The position numbers were made by a program, and so were the translations under genes. A stretch of 64,000 bases of DNA from positions 434,001 through 498,000 of the forward strand of contig NZ_JAICCF010000001.1 of the NCBI RefSeq assembly GCF_019492185.1. The letters are read 5' to 3'. Positions 35,185 through 45,379 of the stretch are shown here, piece after piece. Source of the stretch: Chitinophaga rhizophila (lineage in GTDB: Bacteria > Bacteroidota > Bacteroidia > Chitinophagales > Chitinophagaceae). Every line of letters starts with the position of its first letter. The stretch's first letter is position 1. The notes beneath the pieces were generated by a model. The model had not been told where the DNA came from. It saw nothing but the letters and a program-made list of their open reading frames with translations, and ran no database searches.

Positions 35185-38100
35185 CTTTTTGTTTTTTAAA
35201 GCTGGAGAAACTATCAAATAACTGGTTCTGTAAGGCAGCCGTCTTCTTCTTTCTGAAAGCGGTATATTCCTCACTGAACGTATTTAAAAGGTTAACGGGT
35301 GTTCTGATATCATCTGTGATCTTCTGCAATAGCTGGCAATAGGCATGGATGACCAGTTCTATAAAGTCCCTGTCATACATGGCAGTCCGGAACTCAAATA
35401 CACCGGAGAGATGACTTTCTGCTACTTTCATATGCAGGCTGAAATCAAATTTAACATCTGCCTGATCGGGATAATATCTTTTAATCTCGCTGATGCCCGT
35501 GGTACGGCTTATCATTTTAGCATCAAAAGATTCTTCGCTGAAAACAAAACGCCCCTGGAAGAGTGCTTCATGTTTTTCCTGCCTGTCCTGGTTCAGCTGA
35601 AGGAGTAATTCATCCAGGGATATATCCTGATGCTGGATGTCCTGGTTAATGTCCCTGTTCGCATTCCGTAGCAGTTCTTTGAATGGCAATGCGGGATCAA
35701 TAACCAGACTTACAGGTATTGTATTAATGAAGAATCCTACCACGTGTTCCAAGCCGCGTTGCGGTCTTCCTGCTACTGATGTACCAAGTGTTATACGTGC
35801 CCTGCCTGATATATGGTGCAGCAGGACATTAAAAGCGGTCAGCAGCAGCGGGTATAGCGATACGCCGTTATCTGCAGCCATTTGCTGAAGACATGTCAGT
35901 ATCGTATCCGGAACCTGGAAGCTAAGCGTATTACCACCTGCATTATCGGAACGGGCAGGTTTCCTTTGTTGTAACAGTAAGTTTTCACTTACCGCCAGTT
36001 TTTTCAAACGATTCTTCCAATAAACTACCGTATCCAGGAAAGTGTCGCTGGCATAGTATCGCTGTTGCCATAAAACAAAGTCCCTGTAGGTGTAGGATGT
36101 TGTAGCGGAGAGCGCTACCGGCTCATTATATAAGGCAATCCATTCTTTTATCAGAATATCCATTGACCAGGCATCACTGATCAGATGATGCATAACAATG
36201 ACCACAAAGTATTTACCCTCTGGCAGTCGGATAATTTTAAGTTTTGACAACGGAGCAAGTGTCGTATCAAATCTGTAGCCGTTTTCACGATTGAGGATAG
36301 CCGTCAGCCCGTTGTTATCAGGCATTGTTTCCAGTGTCTCCCATTCTATAGCAGGCGTCACTGCATCTTTTACATATTGCACAGGTGCCTGCTCAGCTGC
36401 ATCGAATGCAAAAGTGGTACGGAAACTCTCATGGCGTTGGCAAAGCGTAGTATACGCTGCTGCAAAGCGCTGTGCATCGAAGTTACCTCCGATTAATATA
36501 CCATTTGTTATATTGTAGGCATTAGAGCTGGTGTCTGTTGCGTCTAAGATCCATAGTCTCCGTTGATTGCTGGACAATGAGCACTTTTCACCAGGAGCAA
36601 ATATGTGCTTATTCAAAGTAATACTAGTAGCAAGCCGCTTTTCCACCAGTTGGGCCAGCTCCTTGATAGAAGGCGCGTCTATCACGTCCATTATCTTCAG
36701 GTTTGACCCGTATTGCTGGTTAATCAGGTTGATCATGCGAAATGCCCTGATACTGTTTCCACCTGCCTCAAAGAAATTATCAGTAACCCCTATGCGCTCA
36801 CGGCCTAACACTTCCTGCCAGGTGCTTACAAAAGATGCCTCGACAGCACTAGTGGGCAGCACCTGCGCCTCGCTGGATATGTATGCCTCTAATGGCAGCC
36901 GGAGTAACGCATTTCTGTCTGTTTTCCTGCTGGGTGTCAGTGGGAATACTGTCAATGGCACAATTACCTGGGGGATCATATAATGAACGAGGTGCTGCTT
37001 CAGCGCTGCTATCACTGTTTCTCTGCTGATGCTTGCCTGGTCGGTCAATACATAGGCTACCAGCATTTCGTTATTCAGGAGTACAACAGCATCCTTAATT
37101 TCCGGTAATCTCACCAGTTGGGATTCAATCTCACCCAGTTCCACCCGGAAACCGCGCACCTTAACCTGATGATCATTACGACCCAGGAATATGATATTGC
37201 CATCAAAGTCCCATTTGGCAATATCTCCTGTTTCATACATTTGACCTTCATCAAAAGGATCAGGTATAAATTTCTGTGCGGTCAGCGCAGGGTTACCATA
37301 ATAACCTTTTGCCAGACCATCGCCGGCGATATACATATTCCCCTTCACGCCTACCGGTACCGGCTGATAATACCTGTCGAGTATATAAATGCGGGTATTA
37401 TTAACAGGAAAGCCAATACTTGCCACATCTTCCGGCTTAGATATCTGCTTCCTGCAGGAGTAAACAGTTGTTTCCGTCGGACCGTACATATTCCAGACTT
37501 CCTGACAATGATCCAGCAGGAAACTACCGAGTGTATCACTGAACACATCTCCCCCGCACAGTACTTTAAGTCGGGCACTCCCCTTCCAGTGACTATCTCT
37601 TAACAGCTGATAGAAACTGGGCGTGGCTTGTATAAACGTAGGATCAACAGTGGCTATAGTACTGATCAATGCAGTGGGATCAGATAACAGGTGCTGTTCA
37701 GCAATATACAGCGTGGAGCCTGCTATTAATGCTGTAAAAAAGTCTGCCACAGAAATATCAAATGCATAAGATGTAACAGCAAACACCAGATCCTCAGGTT
37801 TCATACCTGGCGACATCATCATGCTTGTCAGCAGGTTCAACAGCGACCGGTGGCCAATCTCAATCCCTTTAGGATTACCTGTGGATCCTGATGTATAAAT
37901 GATATAGGCGGTATCTTGCGGCGATACCCTATATAACAACGGCACATGATCAGCACTGGTAGTATTGGATACTATTGTATCCAATGCGAACACCTGCATA
38001 TCAGCTGACACATTTTCGGTATGTGCATTGCTAACGATGAGCAGCTTAACGCCGCTTTCTTTAACGACGTATTCAATACGCTCTGCCGGATATGATGGAT

Positions 38101-41100
38101 CAAGAGGAATATAGGGCCTTCCTGTTTTCTGGATAGCTGTCAGTAGCACCACCATATCAGCAGACCTATCCAGCATTACGCCAATAGGCCTCTGATCGCC
38201 GGTTCCCAGTTCCCTTTGCAGATATGCGGCTATTTTATCTGACAGGTCATCAAGCTGCTGATAGGTATATGTTTTTATACTATCCTTTACTGCGACCTTA
38301 CCGGGTTGCAAGTGTACCTGTACCTCGAACAAGTGCAGCCATGTTTTATCTTCCGGAAAATCAACAGTTGTATTGTTGAAGCCCAGCAGTAATTGTTGTT
38401 CTTCTGCTGCTGAAATATATCCTGTGCGGGCAATCAGGCTATCTGGGTCAACGGTAATTCTATCGAGTATACTATTAAGATGTGGGAAAATGTTTTCAAT
38501 CAGCCTTTCATCATAGATATCTGTATTATAAGTAACTGCCAGCTCCAGGCTTTCTTTTTCCATGAAGCTGAACGTCATATCAAAGTGAGAAGTCTTTGTG
38601 TCCACTTTATATTCACTGATGGCGAGTCCAGTTTCCTGCCCGGGCAGATACAATCCGAACTGGTTGTGCAACACTACCATAACATCGAAAAGCACGGAGC
38701 GGCTTCTGTCTGGCTGTAGTTGTAATTTACTTACCAGTTCATCAAATGGGTAATCCTGATGTGTGTAAGCATCTGCCAGCAGTCGCTTTTGCTCTTTTAG
38801 CAGATCTGTAAAGGTCCATTCATCATTGATTAATGTCCGGATGGCTAGTGTATTCAGGAACAGGCCAATTCCTTTTTCAAGGTCTGGATGTCTTCTGCCC
38901 GCTACTGGTGTTCCAATAATCAGATCAGGTTGACCGCTATACCTGTACAACAATGCGTTGACCGCTGTCATGAGCGTCATAAACAGGGAGACCTGATGTT
39001 GTTGAGAGAAACGCTTCAATTGCACATATTGTTCTGTCGAAAAGGTATGCACAATAGTTGCCCCCTTAAAGGACTGTTTTACCGGCCTTTTCCTGAAAGC
39101 GGGCAGTGCCAGCTGCGGAATATCGCCCTGGAACTGCTGCAGCCAGTATTGCTCATCACTATGGTATCGTTCCTGTTCTTTGCTATCCTGTAGCCAGCCT
39201 ACATAGTCTTTGTATTGATGCACAGGCATTACAGGTTGGTAGTTGATATCTTTTTGCAGATGACTATAAGTCTCCAGTATTTCAGCAAGTAGTAGTTCAA
39301 CCGACCATCCATCACTGATAATGTGGTGCATGAGTAGGAGGAGAACATGCTCGCCCGCTGCAACCGGCGCGATTCCAGCTCTTATAAGCGGAGCGGTGCT
39401 CAGGTCAAATACGGTATTAGTAAATGCCTCAATATCAGTAGTTGTAAGTATATCTAATGTAATCCGGGCGTCTTCAGGTTGGATTACCTGCTGCCGTACT
39501 TCTGCGTCTGCCATAGCTGGTGGGAATCGGGTACGTAGTATTTCGTGCCTGGCTACCAGCATCTGGATTGCTTTCTCAATAAGGGTCGTATCCAGCATGC
39601 CGTGAATTACTACGCCTGCAACGATATTATAGGCCTTTTCGCCTCCATCCAGCTGACTCAGTATCCATAAGCGTTGCTGTGCAGCGCTGAGCGGATAACT
39701 TTCAGCTGAGGGATAAACAGGCAAAGGAGTATAGATACTATTGCGCAGTTTGCCGCTCAGGTCTTTAATATAGGGCGTCTGCAGGAAATCCCGGAAGGTA
39801 ATGGTACGGGACAATCGCTGATACAGCCGGTTGATGACCTGGCCTATCAGCAGACTATGGCCTCCCAGTTCGAAGAAGTTATCTGTAATTCCCACGCGTG
39901 TGATGCCAAGTACGTCCTGCCAGATAGCGGTCAGTTCGTATTCCAGTTCATTAGCAGGCGGCACATATGTATTCCGCACCAGATTATCCGCCTGTATGCC
40001 CGGCAATGCTTTTCTATCGGCCTTTCCGTTTGGAGTAAGTGGTATTTGCTGTACCTGCACCAGGTAAGAAGGCGTCATATACTCGGGTAACTGCTGGCGC
40101 AGATAGCTCTTCAGGGTATTTCTATCGGGCGTACCATCTGCTGTGTAATACAGCACGAGTACTTTTTCCCCGTTTACTTCACGGGTATCTGCGACTACCT
40201 GTCTGATGCCCTGGTAACCGGAGCTTACATTTTCTATTTCGCCAAACTCGATGCGGTATCCCCTGATCTTTACCTGGTGGTCTTTCCTACCCAGGTATTC
40301 GATGTTGCCGTCAGGTAGCCAGCGGGCAATATCTCCGGTATCGTATAATACCTCGTGGGGATTAAAAGGGGCTGGTATAAACTTTTCGCGGGTAAGTTCC
40401 GGATTGTTCAGATAGCCTCTGGCTACACCAACACCTGAGATGTATAGTTTTCCGGCCACACCGACGGGCAGTAGTTGCAAAGCATCGTTAAGGATATGCA
40501 GACGTATATTATCAATGGGTTTACCGATAGGAACCGTGCTGATAGCTGGTTCTTCTGCACAATCATAATAGCTGACGTCAATACAGGCTTCAGTGGGGCC
40601 GTACAGGTTGATAAGACTTACGTCAGGTAATTCTCTCAGGAAGGTATTGCGGTGATGCAGGGTTAGTGCTTCTCCGCTGGCAAAGACCTGCCGCAGACTT
40701 TTCAGCAGCGGTTTTTCTTCCGGATGTGCAAGGATATATTCCATGAAAACGGCCAGCATCGAAGGTACAAAGTGCATAACGGTGACCTGGTGCCGGGCGA
40801 TATTTCTTACCAGCGCAGCAGGATCTTTCTCTGCTCCCGGTTCAGGCACAGCTACAGCAGCGCCATACAATCCCCACCAGAGCAGCTCCCACACTGATAC
40901 ATCGAATGAATATGTTGTTTTTTGGAGGATAGTGTCCGTCATATCCAATGCATAGACTTTCTGCATCCATACAAGGCGGTTCACCAGCGATCGATGTGTG
41001 ATCATTACTCCTTTAGGATTACCGGTAGTTCCTGAGGTATAGATGACATACGCCAGATTGCCTGGCTGTACGTCAGACTGTGGATCAGTAAGAGGATATA

Positions 41101-42112
41101 GGGCCTGCTGCGCGCGGAATGCTGACAACACTTTATCATCAATAATGATGCTTGCGCCCGAATGCTGTTGTATATAGTTGATTCTTGCAGCAGGATATTC
41201 CGGATCTATTGGTATGTATGCACCACCTGCTTTCAGTATACTGATGATGGTGATGACCATCCATTCACTTCTCTGCAATTTAATACCTACCAACTGATCG
41301 GGGGTGATATGATAGATAGTGCGTAGGTAATGGGCAAACTGATTGGCCAGCTGATTAAGTTCCTGATAACTGATTGTTCCGTCTGCATAAGTGATGGCAA
41401 CATTTTCAGGACAAGCCCTTACCCTGTCTTCAAACAGTGATACAATCGTTTCCTTGTCAGGATAGGGAACGCTAGTATCATTAAATGCAGCGGACACCAG
41501 CTGTACATCTTCTGCGGAGATAAATGGAATGTCACGCAGTGGCTGATCCGGCAATGCTGCGAGACCGCTGAGTGTCTGGCAGAAAACCGTTGCAAACTGG
41601 CTGGCGATATGTGGATGAATGATTGTGTTATTAAATGTCAATGCTAGACTGATACCTTCGTCATTCACCTGTAAGCCGGCCAGCAGATGTCTTCCAAGCA
41701 ATTCAATATCCTTACCGGAATTAAAGGTGATAGCATATTTATAATCTGCACTTAACGGCAGTATCTCTCCCTGTTTGATCTGTTCCAGTGTTTGCTGGAG
41801 TGAGCGGGCGATTAGTTGCAGCAATGATCTGAATGGCTGTGTCACATCGGGTTGGCTGATAGCAAGTGGGAATGCAAGCTCATGCCCGTTTAACTGCAGA
41901 TATACTACCAGTGAATGACCTGCGTGGTCAAAATATTTATGCAGTAACATACTGTAAACTGCTGCCACTACCGAGAACCTGGATAGTTCGTTCTGGTTGG
42001 TCAGTTTGTAGAAGTATGCAATTTCGTCTGATGTTATTGATACACTGATCGTATCCGTACTAGTGGCGTTCACCAATGCTAACGGCTCTAAAGAACTCAT
42101 ATCGACATTCAT
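35168..42112 (-). CDS. NRPS NrpA: half C-A(Ser)-T-C-A(Gly-like)-T-C
   Basis: A 2314-residue synthetase, first gene of the operon. Residues ~1-205 resemble the C-terminal lobe of a C domain without any HHxxxDG. A1 (about 210-705) has YVIYTSGTTGNPKG; its code D-V-W-H-F-S-L-I-D-K is one residue from the known serine code. T1 has Ser near 753 (LGGHSL). C1 (about 805-1235) has HHIISDG from residue 929. A2 (about 1250-1760) has the code D-I-A-Q-L-G-M-V-Y-K, close to Gly codes but with Ala at position 239. T2 has Ser in AGGNSI. The last C domain (about 1865-2290) has HHLISDA, with the catalytic His pair kept. No epimerase domain is present. It seems to receive its substrate from another C-terminal C domain, most likely that of NrpG. 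Confidence 0.9.
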   Translation of the reverse strand: MNVDMSSLEPLALVNATSTDTISVSITSDEIAYFYKLTNQNELSRFSVVAAVYSMLLHKYFDHAGHSLVVYLQLNGHELAFPLAISQPDVTQPFRSLLQLIARSLQQTLEQIKQGEILPLSADYKYAITFNSGKDIELLGRHLLAGLQVNDEGISLALTFNNTIIHPHIASQFATVFCQTLSGLAALPDQPLRDIPFISAEDVQLVSAAFNDTSVPYPDKETIVSLFEDRVRACPENVAITYADGTISYQELNQLANQFAHYLRTIYHITPDQLVGIKLQRSEWMVITIISILKAGGAYIPIDPEYPAARINYIQQHSGASIIIDDKVLSAFRAQQALYPLTDPQSDVQPGNLAYVIYTSGTTGNPKGVMITHRSLVNRLVWMQKVYALDMTDTILQKTTYSFDVSVWELLWWGLYGAAVAVPEPGAEKDPAALVRNIARHQVTVMHFVPSMLAVFMEYILAHPEEKPLLKSLRQVFASGEALTLHHRNTFLRELPDVSLINLYGPTEACIDVSYYDCAEEPAISTVPIGKPIDNIRLHILNDALQLLPVGVAGKLYISGVGVARGYLNNPELTREKFIPAPFNPHEVLYDTGDIARWLPDGNIEYLGRKDHQVKIRGYRIEFGEIENVSSGYQGIRQVVADTREVNGEKVLVLYYTADGTPDRNTLKSYLRQQLPEYMTPSYLVQVQQIPLTPNGKADRKALPGIQADNLVRNTYVPPANELEYELTAIWQDVLGITRVGITDNFFELGGHSLLIGQVINRLYQRLSRTITFRDFLQTPYIKDLSGKLRNSIYTPLPVYPSAESYPLSAAQQRLWILSQLDGGEKAYNIVAGVVIHGMLDTTLIEKAIQMLVARHEILRTRFPPAMADAEVRQQVIQPEDARITLDILTTTDIEAFTNTVFDLSTAPLIRAGIAPVAAGEHVLLLLMHHIISDGWSVELLLAEILETYSHLQKDINYQPVMPVHQYKDYVGWLQDSKEQERYHSDEQYWLQQFQGDIPQLALPAFRKRPVKQSFKGATIVHTFSTEQYVQLKRFSQQHQVSLFMTLMTAVNALLYRYSGQPDLIIGTPVAGRRHPDLEKGIGLFLNTLAIRTLINDEWTFTDLLKEQKRLLADAYTHQDYPFDELVSKLQLQPDRSRSVLFDVMVVLHNQFGLYLPGQETGLAISEYKVDTKTSHFDMTFSFMEKESLELAVTYNTDIYDERLIENIFPHLNSILDRITVDPDSLIARTGYISAAEEQQLLLGFNNTTVDFPEDKTWLHLFEVQVHLQPGKVAVKDSIKTYTYQQLDDLSDKIAAYLQRELGTGDQRPIGVMLDRSADMVVLLTAIQKTGRPYIPLDPSYPAERIEYVVKESGVKLLIVSNAHTENVSADMQVFALDTIVSNTTSADHVPLLYRVSPQDTAYIIYTSGSTGNPKGIEIGHRSLLNLLTSMMMSPGMKPEDLVFAVTSYAFDISVADFFTALIAGSTLYIAEQHLLSDPTALISTIATVDPTFIQATPSFYQLLRDSHWKGSARLKVLCGGDVFSDTLGSFLLDHCQEVWNMYGPTETTVYSCRKQISKPEDVASIGFPVNNTRIYILDRYYQPVPVGVKGNMYIAGDGLAKGYYGNPALTAQKFIPDPFDEGQMYETGDIAKWDFDGNIIFLGRNDHQVKVRGFRVELGEIESQLVRLPEIKDAVVLLNNEMLVAYVLTDQASISRETVIAALKQHLVHYMIPQVIVPLTVFPLTPSRKTDRNALLRLPLEAYISSEAQVLPTSAVEASFVSTWQEVLGRERIGVTDNFFEAGGNSIRAFRMINLINQQYGSNLKIMDVIDAPSIKELAQLVEKRLATSITLNKHIFAPGEKCSLSSNQRRLWILDATDTSSNAYNITNGILIGGNFDAQRFAAAYTTLCQRHESFRTTFAFDAAEQAPVQYVKDAVTPAIEWETLETMPDNNGLTAILNRENGYRFDTTLAPLSKLKIIRLPEGKYFVVIVMHHLISDAWSMDILIKEWIALYNEPVALSATTSYTYRDFVLWQQRYYASDTFLDTVVYWKNRLKKLAVSENLLLQQRKPARSDNAGGNTLSFQVPDTILTCLQQMAADNGVSLYPLLLTAFNVLLHHISGRARITLGTSVAGRPQRGLEHVVGFFINTIPVSLVIDPALPFKELLRNANRDINQDIQHQDISLDELLLQLNQDRQEKHEALFQGRFVFSEESFDAKMISRTTGISEIKRYYPDQADVKFDFSLHMKVAESHLSGVFEFRTAMYDRDFIELVIHAYCQLLQKITDDIRTPVNLLNTFSEEYTAFRKKKTAALQNQLFDSFSSFKKQKDEKHS

Positions 42113-42715
42113 TTCAATATAGTATGTAACCGGAGGATATTGCTATATCCGGCTGGGTAACATGAGGCAATAACATATTGCATCCCCATGCGGGAACGGT
42201 ATGTTTTTTTCTTATCGGACTTACATCAGGATATTAGCTGTTAATATCGTCGTGGTAACGTAAGTATAAGCTTTATAAAGTTTAATGTTGCCTGCTTAAA
42301 GCTGGTCTGGCATGTAATTCTACAACATAAGGACATCATAGTTTTCGAGAGGCAGACACCCTGATACCAGTGGTGTACTTGCAGTTAACAGACTTTTGTT
42401 TCACCTAATTTTCTATAAGCTTTTAAATAGCATGTACAATCCAATTCAATAAATTCAGATGAGTAACATATTCTCAAATGTTTTCAGCGCTCTGATATTT
42501 TGTAGATTGTTTAACGCGTGGTTACTTTTGCTGGTTATCAAACTCCAAACGGGTTACTAATGTTGTGTATAAATTCAGATCGGATATTTCATACGCCAAT
42601 CTGAGGTAAATCACGCGTTAATTTTCTAAACTGATGAACGATGCGTTTTATAAATTGGGAGCAATGAAATTACAAATTTTTACTTTCCAGGCCAAAATTT
42701 TATCCATTTTATTAA
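42113..42715. promoter_or_regulatory. 603-bp control region upstream of the NRPS operon
   Basis: No credible gene lies here. The region contains a 6-bp-stem hairpin (42135-42140 / 42145-42150) 23 nt before the NrpA start codon, a 10-bp inverted repeat TTAACGCGTG (42511-42520) / CACGCGTTAA (42612-42621), and a 12-bp direct repeat ATAAATTCAGAT (42449-42460 and 42569-42580). I found no minus-strand TAnnTTTG element, so the operon may need an activator or an alternative sigma factor. Confidence 0.4.
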
Positions 42716-45196
42716 TCATTTGATACGCTTCTTTTCTTCTTTTAATCCGCTGTCTGTTGCAGACGGATTTTTCACGCGGCTGTTCCCAAACCTGTAAGTG
42801 AATGAGATCTTCACCTGTTGAGTTTCCCGTTTTCCCCGCCCGGTATTGGCAAGTCCACCAAAGTCTCGCCGCATCCGAAATTCGTAGGAATTAAAGATAT
42901 CCGTTGCGCTCAGCTTTAACGCACCTGCACCTTTCAGCACCGATTTTTGTATACCGGCATCAATCTGCCACTGCGGACTGATAATGGCAGGTATATCCGG
43001 AAATTTTGAATTATAGAATCCTGTTAATTCAGCATTCCAGCCTTTCCCGAAGTTGAACGTATTACTTCCGGAGATGCTCCAGAAGTTATTAGACATACTC
43101 ACTGGTACCCTGGCTGTTCCTGCCAGACCGGTAACACGCTGATGATAAAGTCCTACGGTATAATAAAAGGACCACCATTTCACAGGAGCCAGCTGTAAAG
43201 TAGTAGACAGGTTATAAGTATATTGATGAGCTATGTTAACAAATGTTTCAAACGTCTTCCCGGATTGTATTGTATCTCTGTAGCGTACTGAATAATCACG
43301 CAGATCTGTATAGCTGAAAGCAGTAATCAGGTACTTACGGAACACGTGTGATAACTTTGCAGTACTGGCAAATTGTGGCCGGAGGAAGGGATTCCCTTTT
43401 ATATAGGATAGTTCGTCCAGGACAGTCTCAAAGGGATTCAGGTCCTGGTAAGCGGGTCTGTCCACACGTTTATTGAAAGACAGCTCCAGTGTATGCTGAT
43501 CATTCATATTATAGGTAACCGCTACGTTCGGAAAGAGGTTCACGTACTGCGTATCGATTGACTGCAACTGTTTTCCTGTAATGAGATCGAGCACTCCTTC
43601 TGCGCGGGTAGCTTCAAGTCTCAGTCCGGCGTTAATACCCCACTTTTTCAGCTTGATACTATAGTTTATGTAGCCGGCATAGACATTTTCTTTATACACG
43701 AACTGATTGGTACGTGCAGTATCCGGGATCAGTTTCTCACCATTTGCATAAAAGTAGGATAGTGCATTGTCTGTCTTGGCCGCACTGACTTTAGCACCGG
43801 CGCTGAACAGGCCGCCCAGCAGTTGTTGCTGGTAGTCCACTTTTCCAGCCAGTACGTCTATGCGGGCAGCGCCGTAGCTCTGGAAAATAGTCGAGGATAG
43901 TGCGGTATTGTTTACATCGCGATAGATATTTGGCAGGTAATTGTCTTCATCCAGGTTATAATGAAGGTAACTGCCGGATGCGCTGAACTCTCTGCCTTCT
44001 TTTCCGGCGTACCGGTAATTGACGCTATAGTTCAACAGGTCACTGTTCTTATGTTCCCTGTTGCTGGCATATAATGTGGAATCTATATTGCCGGACGACT
44101 GGTAGATAGGCGTTGTGCTGTTAGCCCTGGTTTTTGTAGCCGGGATGTTACCATCGACAGCGATGCCCAAGGTGCTACGGCTACTCAGATTAAAGTCTGC
44201 GCCTGCCTTAAATGAGTGTATATCACTGTGAGTGACACCGCGGTATCGCTGGTCATAATTGGTTAGCTGGCCGAGACGGTTTTGCTGTAAACGGAAGAAG
44301 TCAATCATCCGCAGGGAGTTACCCGTAAAATAGTTATAGTTGCCATATACCGTAAACCTGTTAGCGCGGTATGTGAGATTCAGACCACCGCTATATTTGG
44401 GGTTATAAGAGCCGAAACCAAGCGTTAGATTGGCGTTACCATTAAAACCAAGGGCAGCGCCTTTCTGCGTTTTTATATTAATAATACCAGCATTACCGGC
44501 GGCTTCATATCTGGCTGAAGGATTCGTAATGATTTCGACGGTTGCGATATCAGCTGCCTGTATACTTCTGAGCAGGTTGGTGAGTTCTTTACCGCTAAGG
44601 GTAAGCTGTCGTCCATCCTGGTATACCTGCAAACCTCGTTTTCCGTTGATGATTATATTTTCATCCGTACCTTCGCGTACACCAGGTGATTTCAATAGCA
44701 GGTCATATAAGGTGCTACCGGTTGCAGTGATACTTTTGGCAACATTCATCACTACTCTATCGGTCTTCACTTCGATGGGTGGCGTTCTGCCTGCCACTAC
44801 TACCTCATTCATCCAGTTCTCGGAAGCATACATTACTATATTGCGTACTGCGGTTGTGGCAGCAGCTGACTGAAGACGAATGGTGTCCCACTGATCTTTA
44901 TAACCAATACATTTGGTATATATGTAATACCTTCCTTCGGCGATATCGCGAAGTGTGTACTTGCCGGCGCTGTCGGCTATAGCTATCCGCACATTGGAGG
45001 AATCATTCCAGGACAGCAGCGAGATACTTGCGTAAGCAACTGCCTGCTGCGAAGCTGCATCCTGCACCTGACCGGTGAGGGTTTTGTTTTGTGCAGTCAA
45101 CTGCATGGAAAGCAGTAAAAAGAGACATGAAAGAAAACTGTTTATTGCTCTTCTATAATGGTTGTGGGCTGCTAAATCGGTAAAAATCTTTCTCAT
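42716..45196 (-). CDS. TonB-dependent receptor / outer-membrane beta-barrel protein
   Basis: An 826-residue protein. ATG 45196 (MRKIFTDL) is preferred to an upstream start at 45274 because it is closely followed by a signal peptide ending near LTAQN. Residues ~40-125 are a carboxypeptidase-regulatory-like domain (LTGQVQDAASQQAVAYASI). The plug follows (about 130-250, LLKSPGVREGTDENIIINGK and ATVEIITNPSARYEAAGNAG), then a large barrel. It shares domain layout with the receptor at the far end of the operon (7702-10071) but is clearly diverged. It points the same way as the NRPS operon, ending 603 bp upstream of it, and may be an independently expressed uptake or receptor component. Ligand unknown. 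Confidence 0.85.
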   Translation of the reverse strand: MRKIFTDLAAHNHYRRAINSFLSCLFLLLSMQLTAQNKTLTGQVQDAASQQAVAYASISLLSWNDSSNVRIAIADSAGKYTLRDIAEGRYYIYTKCIGYKDQWDTIRLQSAAATTAVRNIVMYASENWMNEVVVAGRTPPIEVKTDRVVMNVAKSITATGSTLYDLLLKSPGVREGTDENIIINGKRGLQVYQDGRQLTLSGKELTNLLRSIQAADIATVEIITNPSARYEAAGNAGIINIKTQKGAALGFNGNANLTLGFGSYNPKYSGGLNLTYRANRFTVYGNYNYFTGNSLRMIDFFRLQQNRLGQLTNYDQRYRGVTHSDIHSFKAGADFNLSSRSTLGIAVDGNIPATKTRANSTTPIYQSSGNIDSTLYASNREHKNSDLLNYSVNYRYAGKEGREFSASGSYLHYNLDEDNYLPNIYRDVNNTALSSTIFQSYGAARIDVLAGKVDYQQQLLGGLFSAGAKVSAAKTDNALSYFYANGEKLIPDTARTNQFVYKENVYAGYINYSIKLKKWGINAGLRLEATRAEGVLDLITGKQLQSIDTQYVNLFPNVAVTYNMNDQHTLELSFNKRVDRPAYQDLNPFETVLDELSYIKGNPFLRPQFASTAKLSHVFRKYLITAFSYTDLRDYSVRYRDTIQSGKTFETFVNIAHQYTYNLSTTLQLAPVKWWSFYYTVGLYHQRVTGLAGTARVPVSMSNNFWSISGSNTFNFGKGWNAELTGFYNSKFPDIPAIISPQWQIDAGIQKSVLKGAGALKLSATDIFNSYEFRMRRDFGGLANTGRGKRETQQVKISFTYRFGNSRVKNPSATDSGLKEEKKRIK

Positions 45197-45379
45197 TATT
45201 AACGCTGTATCAACGGAATATCCTACTATTGGAATGCCATGAACGATAATGGAATTGCCGGTGACCGCCTTCACTCGAAGTAGTGGTTAACTGTCTTTTC
45301 ATAAGTTGGAGACCTGCCGGGTAACATATCAGTTCAGGTTATTTTTTGCTGTATTTATTTCAGCAAGGGACTGATCCGC

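Larger units (their letters stand above)
7702..42112 (-). other. Hybrid NRPS/PKS biosynthetic operon with export, modification and receptor genes
   Basis: Eleven genes run in the same direction. Junctions are overlaps or very short gaps: 17-bp overlap, 1-bp gap, 40-bp gap, 8-bp gap, 32-bp gap, 111-bp gap with a hairpin, 17-bp gap, 10-bp gap, 13-bp overlap, 25-bp gap. No convincing terminator lies inside; the only sizeable hairpin is at 17876-17919. This supports one long transcript from the 42113-42715 region to the TonB-dependent receptor at 7702. Confidence 0.75.

Noticed and set aside
45346..45366. TTGCTG/CAGCAA hairpin upstream of the second receptor
   Set aside because: A 6-bp stem in AT-rich DNA is expected by chance and lacks a terminator tail.
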